A stretch of 23,163 bases of DNA from an uncultured Christensenellaceae bacterium. GTDB lineage: Bacteria; Bacillota; Clostridia; Christensenellales; Borkfalkiaceae. The notes below the pieces were generated by a model. It had not been told where the DNA came from, did not search any database, and saw only the letters and a program-made list of their open reading frames with translations. The translations under genes were made by a program, and so were the position numbers. Positions 14,771 to 21,875 of the stretch are shown piece after piece; the stretch's first letter is position 1, and every line of letters starts with the position of its first letter. The stretch is taken from assembly GCA_910586675.1 (NCBI GenBank), contig CAJUJO010000023.1:1-23163 (forward strand). The letters run 5' to 3'.

Positions 14771-15233
14771 CTAATCTATAATATTTGAAACCGTATTCTT
14801 CTCTGATAAACTTAAATCCAACTTTTTCAAGCACGTGTTGACTACGAGTATTTTTTATAATCGTATCAGCATTTACAGCAACCATATTCAACACTTCAAA
14901 GGCATATTGTATTGCCAACTGCTCTGCACGTGTGCCATATCCTTTACCTTTCACTGTATCATTTTGCAAATGGATGCTCAATGTACACTCCCGACTTGTT
15001 TGATTTATGTCTTTTAATTGCAACTCTCCAATCGGTTTTCCACTTTTCATTATTGCAAACAGAATGCGAGATGGATTTTGTTTTGTTTCAAAATATTTAT
15101 TTACGGCGTTTTCATCATATTTGTATGCTGTAAACAAACTCATATCCATATAAATCGAAGGGTCGTTTCCCCAATCTCTGTATAACTGATGACAAAGCTC
15201 CCTTGTCATTATACGGAGAGAAATTTCGTCCAT
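14763..15233 (-). CDS. GNAT family N-acetyltransferase (RimJ-like)
   Basis: A 156-residue protein. It has the GNAT fold, with the acetyl-CoA loop motif NDTVKGKGYGTRAEQLA (a Q/R-x-x-G-x-G/A type loop) and the C-terminal NTRSQHVLEKVGFKFIREE, which is typical of the RimJ/RimL-type branch. It would transfer acetyl from acetyl-CoA to an amine, on a protein N-terminus, antibiotic or small metabolite. Substrate not predictable. The chosen ATG (MDEISLRIMTRE) has GAGGTG just upstream. The frame stays open further 5', but that extension crosses the leader motif and is unlikely to be translated. AT-rich, like its DUF3788 neighbour. Confidence 0.85.
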   Translation of the reverse strand: MDEISLRIMTRELCHQLYRDWGNDPSIYMDMSLFTAYKYDENAVNKYFETKQNPSRILFAIMKSGKPIGELQLKDINQTSRECTLSIHLQNDTVKGKGYGTRAEQLAIQYAFEVLNMVAVNADTIIKNTRSQHVLEKVGFKFIREEYGFKYYRLER

Positions 15234-15241
15234 ATACACCT

Positions 15242-15259
15242 CTAAATTACCGTTTATCG
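15242..15259 (-). repeat. Copy 2 of the 18-base upstream motif
   Basis: On the minus strand CGATAAACGGTAATTTAG, directly before the GAGGTG ribosome binding site of the GNAT gene. It is 17/18 identical to the copy before the left-edge gene 15 kb away. The 165 bases between GNAT and the glycosyltransferase hold this motif, a small TCCCA/TGGGA hairpin near 15313-15326 and the next terminator; no clear promoter is seen. Confidence 0.55.
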
Positions 15260-15351
15260 TATCATCGTTGTAGCACATTAGTAGCGGAAAAACAAGCGGT
15301 TGATAAGTTCCGTTCCCATTGTGGGATCTTCGTCCACGCATAAAATATTAT

Positions 15352-15376
15352 AAGGCGTGGTTTCTCGCCACACCTT
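15352..15376 (-). terminator. Terminator of the dut-trmB-flippase-GT8 operon
   Basis: Nine-base stem AAGGCGTGG/CCACACCTT (one G-T pair) with a seven-base loop, 23 bases after the GT8 stop. On the minus strand it is followed by an interrupted T-rich tract. Its stem sequence closely resembles the hairpin at 23082-23104. Confidence 0.65.
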
Positions 15377-15398
15377 ATTCTTGTTCGTCTGCTCTTTT

Positions 15399-16232
15399 TT
15401 ACTTTTCAAAACCGAACTCCTCGTAAAGCGCGTCGTACTGCCCGTATATATCGTCGAAATCGTGAATATGCAACACGTTATGTACGTTTTCCCTGTCCGT
15501 CTGTTTGTAATTGTACAGCTTGAAAAAGGGACCGTACCACTTGAACTGTTGGCAGAAATGTTTCAGAACGGTGTCGCTCCGGATCGCCCTCTGCTCGTTG
15601 AACTTGCGGGGCAGAATAAGTTTCTTCTTGACGAGAAAATTGAGCGCCGACTGATCGGGCATGAACATCTTTCTCGTTTTCACCCGCTTGCGCGCCCGCC
15701 CCAATAAATCGGTCTTGCGGATATTCGCCATATTCAGCAACAGCACGCCCGAGTTGCAATAACGCGGATTGACGAAGATATGCCCCACCGCGTCCTTGAC
15801 CGCCGCAAATTCGTAAGCGGAAATATCCGTATTCCAAAGTTCGGCAATATCCGAAAGGCACATGACGTCCGCGTCGAGATAGATGAGCTTTTCCGCCGAG
15901 GCGAGCTCGGGCAAAACGTCCGCAAACAGCCTGACGTACGCATACGGCGTAAAAGAATTTTTGCCGTTCTTTTCCTTTACGTAATAGCCGCGGTAAAGCT
16001 CGCTCACGTCAATCAGGCACGCGCGGCTTTCGGAATTTTTACGTTGCAGCGCCTTTTCCAGCACGTCCGCCTGTTCTTCGGTAACGGGAAGAAACCGTTC
16101 GTCCCGCTCGCGCAGATCCATCGTGATCAGATACACGGTGATCGCGCCGTCGTGATGTTTCGCGAGGGAGAGCGCGGACAGCAGAATCTGAGAATACACG
16201 CCCTTGTTCCCGCAATAGCAGATATTTATCAT
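15399..16232 (-). CDS. GT8 family glycosyltransferase (LgtC-like)
   Basis: A 277-residue glycosyltransferase of the GT-A fold. It starts MINICYCGNKGVYSQILLSA, the GT8 N-terminal nucleotide-sugar strand. It contains the metal-binding DxD motif in KLIYLDADVM, the NSGVLLLN and MPDQSALN motifs, and ends with an LHIHDFDD segment that supplies the C-terminal His ligand of this family. It should move a hexose from UDP-sugar onto a surface glycan or glycolipid. The ATG at 16232 has GAGGAAA upstream and overlaps the flippase stop by four bases (ATGA), so the two are translationally coupled. The frame upstream of this ATG only repeats flippase sequence in another frame. Acceptor sugar unknown. Confidence 0.87.
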   Translation of the reverse strand: MINICYCGNKGVYSQILLSALSLAKHHDGAITVYLITMDLRERDERFLPVTEEQADVLEKALQRKNSESRACLIDVSELYRGYYVKEKNGKNSFTPYAYVRLFADVLPELASAEKLIYLDADVMCLSDIAELWNTDISAYEFAAVKDAVGHIFVNPRYCNSGVLLLNMANIRKTDLLGRARKRVKTRKMFMPDQSALNFLVKKKLILPRKFNEQRAIRSDTVLKHFCQQFKWYGPFFKLYNYKQTDRENVHNVLHIHDFDDIYGQYDALYEEFGFEK

Positions 16233-17380
16233 GGATCGCTTTCCTCTTCGGTTTTTTCTTCCCGTTCGGGCGCCTCTTCCGTCGGCGCTTCTTGCCCTTC
16301 CTCGTCCGCCGCACACGCAAGTTTCGCTTTTTTATCCTCTCGCATAAAGTGCGCTTCCAACCCGATATAGAATCCGAGAGAGATGATCATCATGAGGTAA
16401 TAGCTCATCAGCCGCCATACGAGCATACCGCTGTACGCTACGGCGACCGCCGCCCCGCCCGCAATGGAAGCAAACACCTCCTTAAAGGCGAACTCGATTC
16501 CGCCGCTCGACCCGGGCGTGGGAAGAAAGACCACCATCGTGATGGCAAAGGACGTGCCGCAGACGATAAAGAACATTTCCGCATAAGAAACGTTTACGTG
16601 GAGCGCGCGGAGAATGAAAAAGGTGATGGCGTAATACAGACCCATCGTTACGATTTTGAGGAGAAGGCAGGAAATCGCCGCGCCCTTTTTGTGCATGAGT
16701 GCTTTGAACGCGTCCTGCATGTTCTGGAAATATTCGCACAACGCGGGCACGCGCGGCTCTACCAATTTCCCGATGTGCTTACGCTTTGCAAGCCAGAATA
16801 TGATATGCTCGAACAGAGAGCGGATCCGCTTGCTGGTCGCAATGGAAATCATAAAGGCAAGCACCAAAAAGTTCATCGTAAAGCCTACGATCGCAAGCAC
16901 GTTCATGGCGACATTTCCGTTTACGAAACGCCCGTAATAAAAGAGCGAGCACGCAGCATAACCGTTGGTTACGATCATGAAAATAATAAAGTTCATGAGG
17001 AGCAGCCCCGTGCTTTCCGCAGGCTTTACTTTCGCTTTGTTGAAAGCGTATATCTGAAATGGCTGTCCGCCGGTTGCAAAGGGCGTAATACCGTTAAAAA
17101 AATGTTCCGTCATGCCGATGACGTAAGTTTTGCCGAATCCGATTTTAAGCCCGCGTGCTTTGGCGAGGATACAGGTGGTAAGCGGATAGAGCGCAGCATA
17201 CGCAAGAAGCAGCCCGACCGCGATAAAAATATATTTGAGATCGGCTTTGCCCAGCTCGGAAAAGATCGCGCTGATGTCCCCGAACGAGAGAATAAGCCCC
17301 AGCAAAAAGACGGTGATCACGCCGTAAAAAAAATACAGCCCCGCCTTTTTCCAATTGATTTTCTTTTTTTTCTCTTCCAT
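16229..17380 (-). CDS. Lysylphosphatidylglycerol synthase TM-region/UPF0104 family flippase-like protein
   Basis: A 383-residue polytopic membrane protein with about eight hydrophobic segments, starting near residue 14. The motif GMTEHFFNGITPFATGGQPFQ, with the later LPTPGSSGGIEFAFKE, marks the LPG_synthase_TM (UPF0104, YbhN/AglD) family, related to the flippase half of MprF. The aminoacyl-transferase domain of MprF is missing, so it is not a complete LPG synthase. A C-terminal tail of about 35 residues is rich in E and P and probably cytoplasmic. It likely moves a lipid or lipid-linked sugar across the membrane. Coupling to a GT8 enzyme supports a role in glycolipid or envelope glycan synthesis. 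The start has CGGAG 7 bases upstream. Confidence 0.85.
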   Translation of the reverse strand: MEEKKKKINWKKAGLYFFYGVITVFLLGLILSFGDISAIFSELGKADLKYIFIAVGLLLAYAALYPLTTCILAKARGLKIGFGKTYVIGMTEHFFNGITPFATGGQPFQIYAFNKAKVKPAESTGLLLMNFIIFMIVTNGYAACSLFYYGRFVNGNVAMNVLAIVGFTMNFLVLAFMISIATSKRIRSLFEHIIFWLAKRKHIGKLVEPRVPALCEYFQNMQDAFKALMHKKGAAISCLLLKIVTMGLYYAITFFILRALHVNVSYAEMFFIVCGTSFAITMVVFLPTPGSSGGIEFAFKEVFASIAGGAAVAVAYSGMLVWRLMSYYLMMIISLGFYIGLEAHFMREDKKAKLACAADEEGQEAPTEEAPEREEKTEEESDP

Positions 17381-17413
17381 GCTTTACTCCGTATTCCGTC
17401 CGCGCCCGCAAAA

Positions 17414-18094
17414 TCAGCCGACGAGCGCCGCGACCGCGCGGCAAATGGGAATGCCCCGTTCGGAAAAATTCCGTTCGTATTCGGTTACGATGTTTTCCGC
17501 CGCGTATTCGCTGCGGTGCAGATCGTAACAGACCTCCCGCACCGTAAATCCGCACGCGCGAAACTGATTGAGAGAATATTCAAAAAAATCCCTGCTGTCC
17601 GTCTTTTGCCGTATCTCCCCGCCCGCCTGCAAAATATTGCGGTAAATTGCGAGAAAGCGCGGCGAAGTGAGCCGCTGCTTTTCCCTGCCCTTTTCGGGCA
17701 GAGGTGTAGAAAAATTGAGATAAATACGAGCGACGCTCTTCTCGGGCAGATAGCAGGGCAGAATTTCGGCGGGGATATTCAAAAACCTTACGTTTTGTAT
17801 CCCCTCTTCCCGAATGCGTTCCATCGCCGTTAGGGCGACGTTGGAGCACACCTCCACCGCCAGAAAATTGAGTTCGGGATTGCGCTTTGCAATCTCTGCG
17901 ACAAAGCCGCCGTTGCCGCAGCCGATTTCGAGGTGTACGGCATTATCGTTTCCGAACACGGCGGAAAAATCCAGTAGCGCGCGGTAATTTTGCGCCGCTT
18001 CCTTTAAGTTAAGGCAGGGGCGCCCGCGGGCAAGCAGAAGGTCGGAGCAAGCCGCAAGGCGGGGCTCCAAATTGCGTTTTCTGCGCATTCTCAT
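17414..18094 (-). CDS. trmB: tRNA (guanine-N7-)-methyltransferase TrmB, with altered active-site motif
   Basis: A 226-residue Rossmann-fold methyltransferase. It begins MRMRRKRNLEPRLAAC, the usual Firmicutes TrmB N-terminus. The SAM loop is LEIGCGNGGFVAE, and the C-terminal KTDSRDFFEYSL and TEYERNFSERGIPI blocks are kept. It should methylate G46 of tRNA. The family motif NFsDPWPK..H.KRRL reads NFSTPLPEKGREKQRL here: the catalytic Asp is Thr130, Trp is Leu132 and the His is Arg. The reading frame through this site is clean. The start is ATG one base after the dut stop, which excludes the longer frame overlapping dut. Activity may be changed, or this may be a known clostridial variant. Confidence 0.88.
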   Translation of the reverse strand: MRMRRKRNLEPRLAACSDLLLARGRPCLNLKEAAQNYRALLDFSAVFGNDNAVHLEIGCGNGGFVAEIAKRNPELNFLAVEVCSNVALTAMERIREEGIQNVRFLNIPAEILPCYLPEKSVARIYLNFSTPLPEKGREKQRLTSPRFLAIYRNILQAGGEIRQKTDSRDFFEYSLNQFRACGFTVREVCYDLHRSEYAAENIVTEYERNFSERGIPICRAVAALVG

Positions 18095-18095
18095 G

Positions 18096-18533
18096 TTATC
18101 TTTTTCCCGTGGAGCCGAAGCCGCCTTCGCCGCGCACCGTATCCGAAAGCGATTCCGCTTCCGCAAATTCCGCAGCGTAGTAGGGCGCGACGACGAGCTG
18201 GGCAATGCGGTCGCCGCCGCAAACCGTGCGCGCCTCTTTGCCGTGATTGTGAAGTGCGACCATCACCTCGCCGCGGTAGTCGCAGTCGATCACGCCGACC
18301 TTGTTGGCGGGGGCTAAATCCTGCTTACAGGCAAGCCCGCTCCGCGCGTAAACCAGCCCCACCGTTCCCGCGGGCAGCTCGATAGCGATGCCCGTGTGAA
18401 TGAATTTCGTTTCGCCCGCGCCGATTGAGACGGGATCTTCCCCGCACGCATACAGATCGGCGCCCGCGGACAATTCCGAACCGTACGTCGGTAAATGCGC
18501 GCTTTGATCGAGTTTTTTTACGTTTACTTTCAT
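18096..18533 (-). CDS. dut: dUTP diphosphatase (trimeric dUTPase)
   Basis: A 145-residue trimeric dUTPase with all five family motifs in order: AGADLYA (1), ARSGLA (2), KVGVIDCDYRGEV (3), GDRIAQLVVAP (4) and RGEGGFGSTG (5, the C-terminal arm that closes over the site). It hydrolyses dUTP to dUMP and pyrophosphate, keeping uracil out of DNA and supplying dTMP synthesis. The ATG has AAAGGTG 5 bases upstream. It is the first protein gene of the minus-strand run dut-trmB-flippase-GT8, and the region before it holds a promoter and structured RNA elements that may control it. Confidence 0.96.
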   Translation of the reverse strand: MKVNVKKLDQSAHLPTYGSELSAGADLYACGEDPVSIGAGETKFIHTGIAIELPAGTVGLVYARSGLACKQDLAPANKVGVIDCDYRGEVMVALHNHGKEARTVCGGDRIAQLVVAPYYAAEFAEAESLSDTVRGEGGFGSTGKR

Positions 18534-18607
18534 ATCGCACCTTTTTTCTTACCCGCTGTTGACCTCATATAAACACTTTTTTTCATGCGCCCGTTCGGCT
18601 CTTTTTC

Positions 18608-18657
18608 GTCGCGTCGCGCCCCAGACAGCACCCGCTACGAGTTCGTGCGAACGCGAC
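18608..18657 (-). other. GC-rich stem-loop in the dut leader
   Basis: GTCGCGT (18608-18614) and ACGCGAC (18651-18657) pair, and the stem extends inward by three bases with one bulge. The loop is about 30 bases. No T-run follows on the minus strand, so it is not an obvious terminator. It lies about 75 bases before the dut start. Confidence 0.4.
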
Positions 18658-18682
18658 AGAAAACACCTTGAACATCTCTATG

Positions 18683-18840
18683 AAAAAAAGCCTGCATTTT
18701 GCGTAGGAAAGTGGCGAGTGGAGCCGCCCGAAAGGTCGTGCAGACGTATCGAACATACGGCAAGCGGCGTTTCGGACGGATAGACCGTCCATTTTCGCGC
18801 AAAATGTGTTCAGCTGAGGTTGGCAGCGGGTATCGTAATC
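18683..18840 (-). ncRNA. Candidate structured small RNA or dut leader, about 158 nt
   Basis: Between the promoter at 18847-18875 and a run of seven U, the minus-strand RNA has extensive pairing and no good open frame. CAUUUUGCG near its 5' side pairs exactly with CGCAAAAUG near its 3' end. Inside this, GAAAAUGG pairs with CCACUUUC (7 of 8). Enclosed are a GGACGG/CCGUCC hairpin, a CCGAAA/UUUCGG stem around CGUAU/AUACG, and a possible GGCG/CGCC stem. The 3' part can instead fold CCU..GC/GCAGG directly before the U-run, a terminator that competes with the closing helix. I do not recognise it as tmRNA, RNase P, SRP RNA or a known riboswitch. A 6S-like RNA cannot be excluded. Confidence 0.5.
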
Positions 18841-18846
18841 GCATTA

Positions 18847-18875
18847 ACTATACATGATTTGCCGCCGTTTGTCAA
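18847..18875 (-). promoter_or_regulatory. Strong promoter upstream of the structured RNA and dut
   Basis: On the minus strand TTGACA (18870-18875), 17 bases, TATAGT (18847-18852), 11 of 12 consensus bases. It lies immediately after the glnN terminator, so it starts a separate transcript near 18840, about 300 bases before dut. No other convincing dut promoter is visible. Confidence 0.78.
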
Positions 18876-18892
18876 GCAATGGACGGAAAACG

Positions 18893-18918
18893 AAAAAAAC
18901 CGCCCCCTTAGGGGGCGG
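18893..18918 (-). terminator. glnN terminator
   Basis: Perfect eight-base GC stem CCGCCCCC/GGGGGCGG with a three-base loop (18900-18918). On the minus strand it is followed by seven T. It lies 16 bases after the glnN stop. Confidence 0.95.
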
Positions 18919-18934
18919 CTCAACGTCTGCGATC

Positions 18935-21013
18935 TTATTTCACGCTGTACATGAGTTCGGTATACGTGGGGAAGGGCCAGTAATCTGCCGAACAGAGCTT
19001 TTCCATTCCGTCCGCGCAGCGGCGCACCTCCTCCATGTCGGGCACGATGACGTGCGCCATTTTCTGCGAGGCGGGGATTTCGCCCGAGGGCATTTCGGAA
19101 AGATCTGTTTCCAACTTCTTCACTGCGGACATCATCGCGTCGTTCATGCGGGAGAGCTGTTCAATCAGCGCCGTATCCGCCGCGCATGCGATCTTGTCGC
19201 TTACCGCCTTCTTTGCGGCGACCGTCGCGCACAGTTCGGCGACATAGCCGTTCACGGAAGGATAGATATTCTGTTTCGCCATTTCCGCCATCGTGAGCGC
19301 TTCCACGTTGATGACCTTGCAGTAGATTTCGAGGGCGATATTGGCGCGGGCAATCACTTCCTTTTCCGTGTAGACGCCCTGCTTCACAAACACGTCGATA
19401 TTCTCCCGCTTGAAATATTCGGGCACGGCGTCCGCCGTCGTCTTGTTGTTGAGCAGCCCCCTCCGCTCTGCCTCGGGCTCCCAGTCGGGTCCGTAACCGT
19501 TGTAATTGAATATAATTCTGTAATGCGCTTTCAATAGCTTTTCCGTGTACGCCTTGCACGCCTTGGGGAAGTCCTTCGCATCCGCGAGAGAATCGACCGC
19601 GTCGGCAAACGCCTGCGCCGCGATGGTGTTGAGGACGATATTCGGGTCGGCGACGGAAGCCTGCGAACCGAGCATGCGGAACTCGAATTTGTTGCCCGTA
19701 AAGGCAAAGGGCGACGTTCTGTTCCGATCCGTCGTGTCGATGGGGAAAATGGGCGATTCGGGCACGCCGATGGAACCGGGCACCGCCTTTTTGGGAACGT
19801 ACTGCCTGCCCAAAACGATACTGTCTACAATGGCGCCGAGCTGATCGCCGAGGTAAACGGAAATAATGGCGGGGGGCGCTTCGTTGGCGCCCAGGCGGTG
19901 ATCGTTGCCCGCGGACGCGACGGAAGCCCGTAATACGCCCTGATACTTATCCACGGCGGAGATGACGCATGCGAGCACCAGCATGAACAGAAGATTGTTT
20001 TCGGGCGTTTCGCCGGGGTCGAGCAGGTTGAGTCCGCCGTCGGTGGAAAGCGACCAGTTGTTGTGCTTACCCGAACCGTTCACGCCGTCGAAGGGCTTTT
20101 CGTGCAGAAGGCAGGCAAGCCCGTGCTTTTTCGCCACCTTCTTCATAAGCTCCATGGTGAGTTGATTATCGTCTACGGCGATATTGGTCGTCGTGAACAC
20201 GGGTGCGAGCTCGTGCTGCGCGGGCGCGACCTCGTTGTGCTTGGTCTTGGCAAAGATGCCGTACTTCCACAGCGTTTCATCCAAATCGCGCATGAATTCG
20301 GAGATACGCGTTTTCAGCGCGCCGAAATAATGATCTTCCAGCTCCTGCCCGCGGGAGGGCGGCGCGCCGAACAGCGTCCTGCCCGTCAAAATCAAGTCCT
20401 TTCTCTTTAAGTACTCCTCTTCGTCGATGAGGAAATATTCCTGTTCCGGTCCGACCGTCGTGGAGACCTTTCTGCACTCGATCCCGAACAGCTTCAAAAG
20501 GCGCTTTGCCTGCGTATCGAGCGCCGTCATGGACTTCAAAAGCGGCGCCTTTTTATCGAGCGTTTCGCCCGTATAGGAAACAAACACGGTGGGAATGTAC
20601 AGCGTGCCCTCTTTGACGAATGCGGGAGAAGTGGGATCCCACGCCGTGTAGCCGCGCGCGGAGTCGGTCGCGCGGGTTCCTCCCGAAGGGAAAGAAGAAG
20701 CGTCGGGCTCGCCGACGATGAGACTCTTTCCCGTGAGCTGCATGATGACCTTGTCTCCCGAAGGCTCGATAAAACTGTCATGCTTTTCCGCCGTGAGGTT
20801 GGTAAGCGGCTGGAACCAGTGCGTGTAGTGGGTGGCGCCCTTGGAAACGGCCCAGTCCTTCATGGCGTTGGCGACGACGCTCGCGATGGAAGTATCGAGG
20901 GGCACCCCCTCTTCGATCGTCCTTTTGAGCGATTTGTACACCTCTTTGGGAAGAAGGTTTTTCATCGCGTCGTCATTGAACACATTGCTGCCGAACAGTT
21001 CGGTAACGTTCAT
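18935..21013 (-). CDS. glnN: Type III glutamine synthetase
   Basis: A 692-residue glutamine synthetase of the GSIII class, which is much longer than GSI (about 450). Family marks include the N-terminal FIEPSGDKVIMQLTGKSLI region, the glutamate-site motif GPEQEYFLIDEEE, KHNEVAPAQHELAP, and the GSIII signature VNGSGKHNNWSLSTDGG near residues 307-323. It makes glutamine from glutamate, ammonia and ATP. The start is the ATG of MNVTELFG, with AAGGAG 7 bases upstream; a TTG six codons earlier overlaps this ribosome binding site. It is a single-gene transcription unit with its own promoter and terminator. No nitrogen-regulator gene is adjacent. This may be the cell's main GS, but other copies cannot be excluded. 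Confidence 0.97.
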   Translation of the reverse strand: MNVTELFGSNVFNDDAMKNLLPKEVYKSLKRTIEEGVPLDTSIASVVANAMKDWAVSKGATHYTHWFQPLTNLTAEKHDSFIEPSGDKVIMQLTGKSLIVGEPDASSFPSGGTRATDSARGYTAWDPTSPAFVKEGTLYIPTVFVSYTGETLDKKAPLLKSMTALDTQAKRLLKLFGIECRKVSTTVGPEQEYFLIDEEEYLKRKDLILTGRTLFGAPPSRGQELEDHYFGALKTRISEFMRDLDETLWKYGIFAKTKHNEVAPAQHELAPVFTTTNIAVDDNQLTMELMKKVAKKHGLACLLHEKPFDGVNGSGKHNNWSLSTDGGLNLLDPGETPENNLLFMLVLACVISAVDKYQGVLRASVASAGNDHRLGANEAPPAIISVYLGDQLGAIVDSIVLGRQYVPKKAVPGSIGVPESPIFPIDTTDRNRTSPFAFTGNKFEFRMLGSQASVADPNIVLNTIAAQAFADAVDSLADAKDFPKACKAYTEKLLKAHYRIIFNYNGYGPDWEPEAERRGLLNNKTTADAVPEYFKRENIDVFVKQGVYTEKEVIARANIALEIYCKVINVEALTMAEMAKQNIYPSVNGYVAELCATVAAKKAVSDKIACAADTALIEQLSRMNDAMMSAVKKLETDLSEMPSGEIPASQKMAHVIVPDMEEVRRCADGMEKLCSADYWPFPTYTELMYSVK

Positions 21014-21073
21014 ATCATCGGCTCCTTGCAATTCATTGGTAACGGACGCTTATTCCGCGCCCGCATTTTCTTT

Positions 21074-21102
21074 ATTATATGATTTTTATGCGGCGAAGTC
21101 AA
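21074..21102 (-). promoter_or_regulatory. glnN promoter
   Basis: On the minus strand TTGACT (21097-21102), 17 bases, TATAAT (21074-21079). The leader is about 55 bases and contains no evident riboswitch. The space from here to 21180 holds nothing else I can support. Confidence 0.82.
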
Positions 21103-21179
21103 ACGTTTCGCCCGCATTCCCCCTCTTTCCTCTTATCGGAATTTTGATACCGCGCATAAGTTTCCGTTATATTTCGGGC

Positions 21180-21209
21180 AAAAAAAACCTTCCGCACGGG
21201 CAAACGGAA
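21180..21209 (-). terminator. Terminator of the AbrB-ABC operon
   Basis: Stem TTCCG (21190-21194) with CGGAA (21205-21209) and a ten-base loop. On the minus strand it is followed by eight T. It lies shortly after the permease stop. The stem is short but the T-run is strong. Confidence 0.75.
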
Positions 21210-21215
21210 ATTCTC

Positions 21216-21875
21216 TTATAAATCGAACTTATCGAACCGCCTGCGTGAAAGGGCGCAGCTCCATGCGGTAAGCGCACCGTAAGCGCACAGCCCCGCCGCC
21301 AGAATCCCCGCCTTTATGCCCATCTGCGCGGGGTCGGGCATTATCAGAACGCCCGCAAGCGCGAGCACGGAAAACCGCAAAACGATCAGGACGAATATGA
21401 GCGCGAACTGCGCCGTTACGGCGATGACAAATGGCTTCCCGACTTTGTTCGGATCGGCAAAATACGCGGGAAAAAAGATGATATTGAATATTCCGAGAAG
21501 CAGCGCGCCGAATCCCAAAAACGCCGTATTCACCGTCGTTCCCGAAAGATTGATTTGCAGCTCGGACGGAAGGCACGTTTGCTTGACCGCCGTCAATACG
21601 CCCGCAAGAATCAGGAGTATCGCCTGAAAGATGCAAAAATAGAGAATGCGCGCGGCGGCGACGTCCTTCTTTTTTACGGGCATCGCGCAGGTAAACGGCA
21701 AATCGCCGTTCTCCCGCGACAATAGGCAGGTAAAAAATACCGAGAGCCCCGAAAAGAAAAACATGACCTCGTACGGATAATTGGGGATAAACACGAACGC
21801 CGCAAACAGGAGGAACACGACGGACGTCGGATGCAGACACAGGATAAATTCCTTTTTAAGAAGCTGCTTTATCAT
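21216..21875 (-). CDS. ABC-2 transporter permease
   Basis: A 219-residue membrane protein with about six hydrophobic segments, the first near residues 17-30 (SVVFLLFAAFVFIPNYPYE). The N-terminal MIKQLLKKEFIL and the segment CAMPVKKKDVAAAR are typical of the ABC2_membrane_5-type permeases in small Firmicutes exporters. It pairs with the ATPase encoded immediately before it. The ATG overlaps that gene's stop by four bases (ATGA), with GGAGGGG about 10 bases upstream. The longer open frame lies inside the ATPase gene and is rejected. Substrate unknown; similar operons respond to cell-envelope stress or peptide antibiotics. Confidence 0.82.
   Translation of the reverse strand: MIKQLLKKEFILCLHPTSVVFLLFAAFVFIPNYPYEVMFFFSGLSVFFTCLLSRENGDLPFTCAMPVKKKDVAAARILYFCIFQAILLILAGVLTAVKQTCLPSELQINLSGTTVNTAFLGFGALLLGIFNIIFFPAYFADPNKVGKPFVIAVTAQFALIFVLIVLRFSVLALAGVLIMPDPAQMGIKAGILAAGLCAYGALTAWSCALSRRRFDKFDL

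Noticed and set aside
15234..15341. A 36-residue N-terminal extension of the GNAT protein
   Set aside because: The ATG at 15233 has its own ribosome binding site, and the extension crosses the repeated leader motif and a small hairpin.
18683..18840. 6S RNA, tmRNA, RNase P or SRP RNA identity for the RNA before dut
   Set aside because: I could not find the SRP GGAAGGAAGCAGCC-like core, the RNase P GAGGAAAGUCC element or a tmRNA tRNA-like end. A 6S call would need a rod-like fold, and this one looks branched, so I left it unnamed.
18559..18844. Small open frames on both strands in the gap between dut and glnN
   Set aside because: None has a ribosome binding site or plausible protein composition; they overlap the structured RNA.
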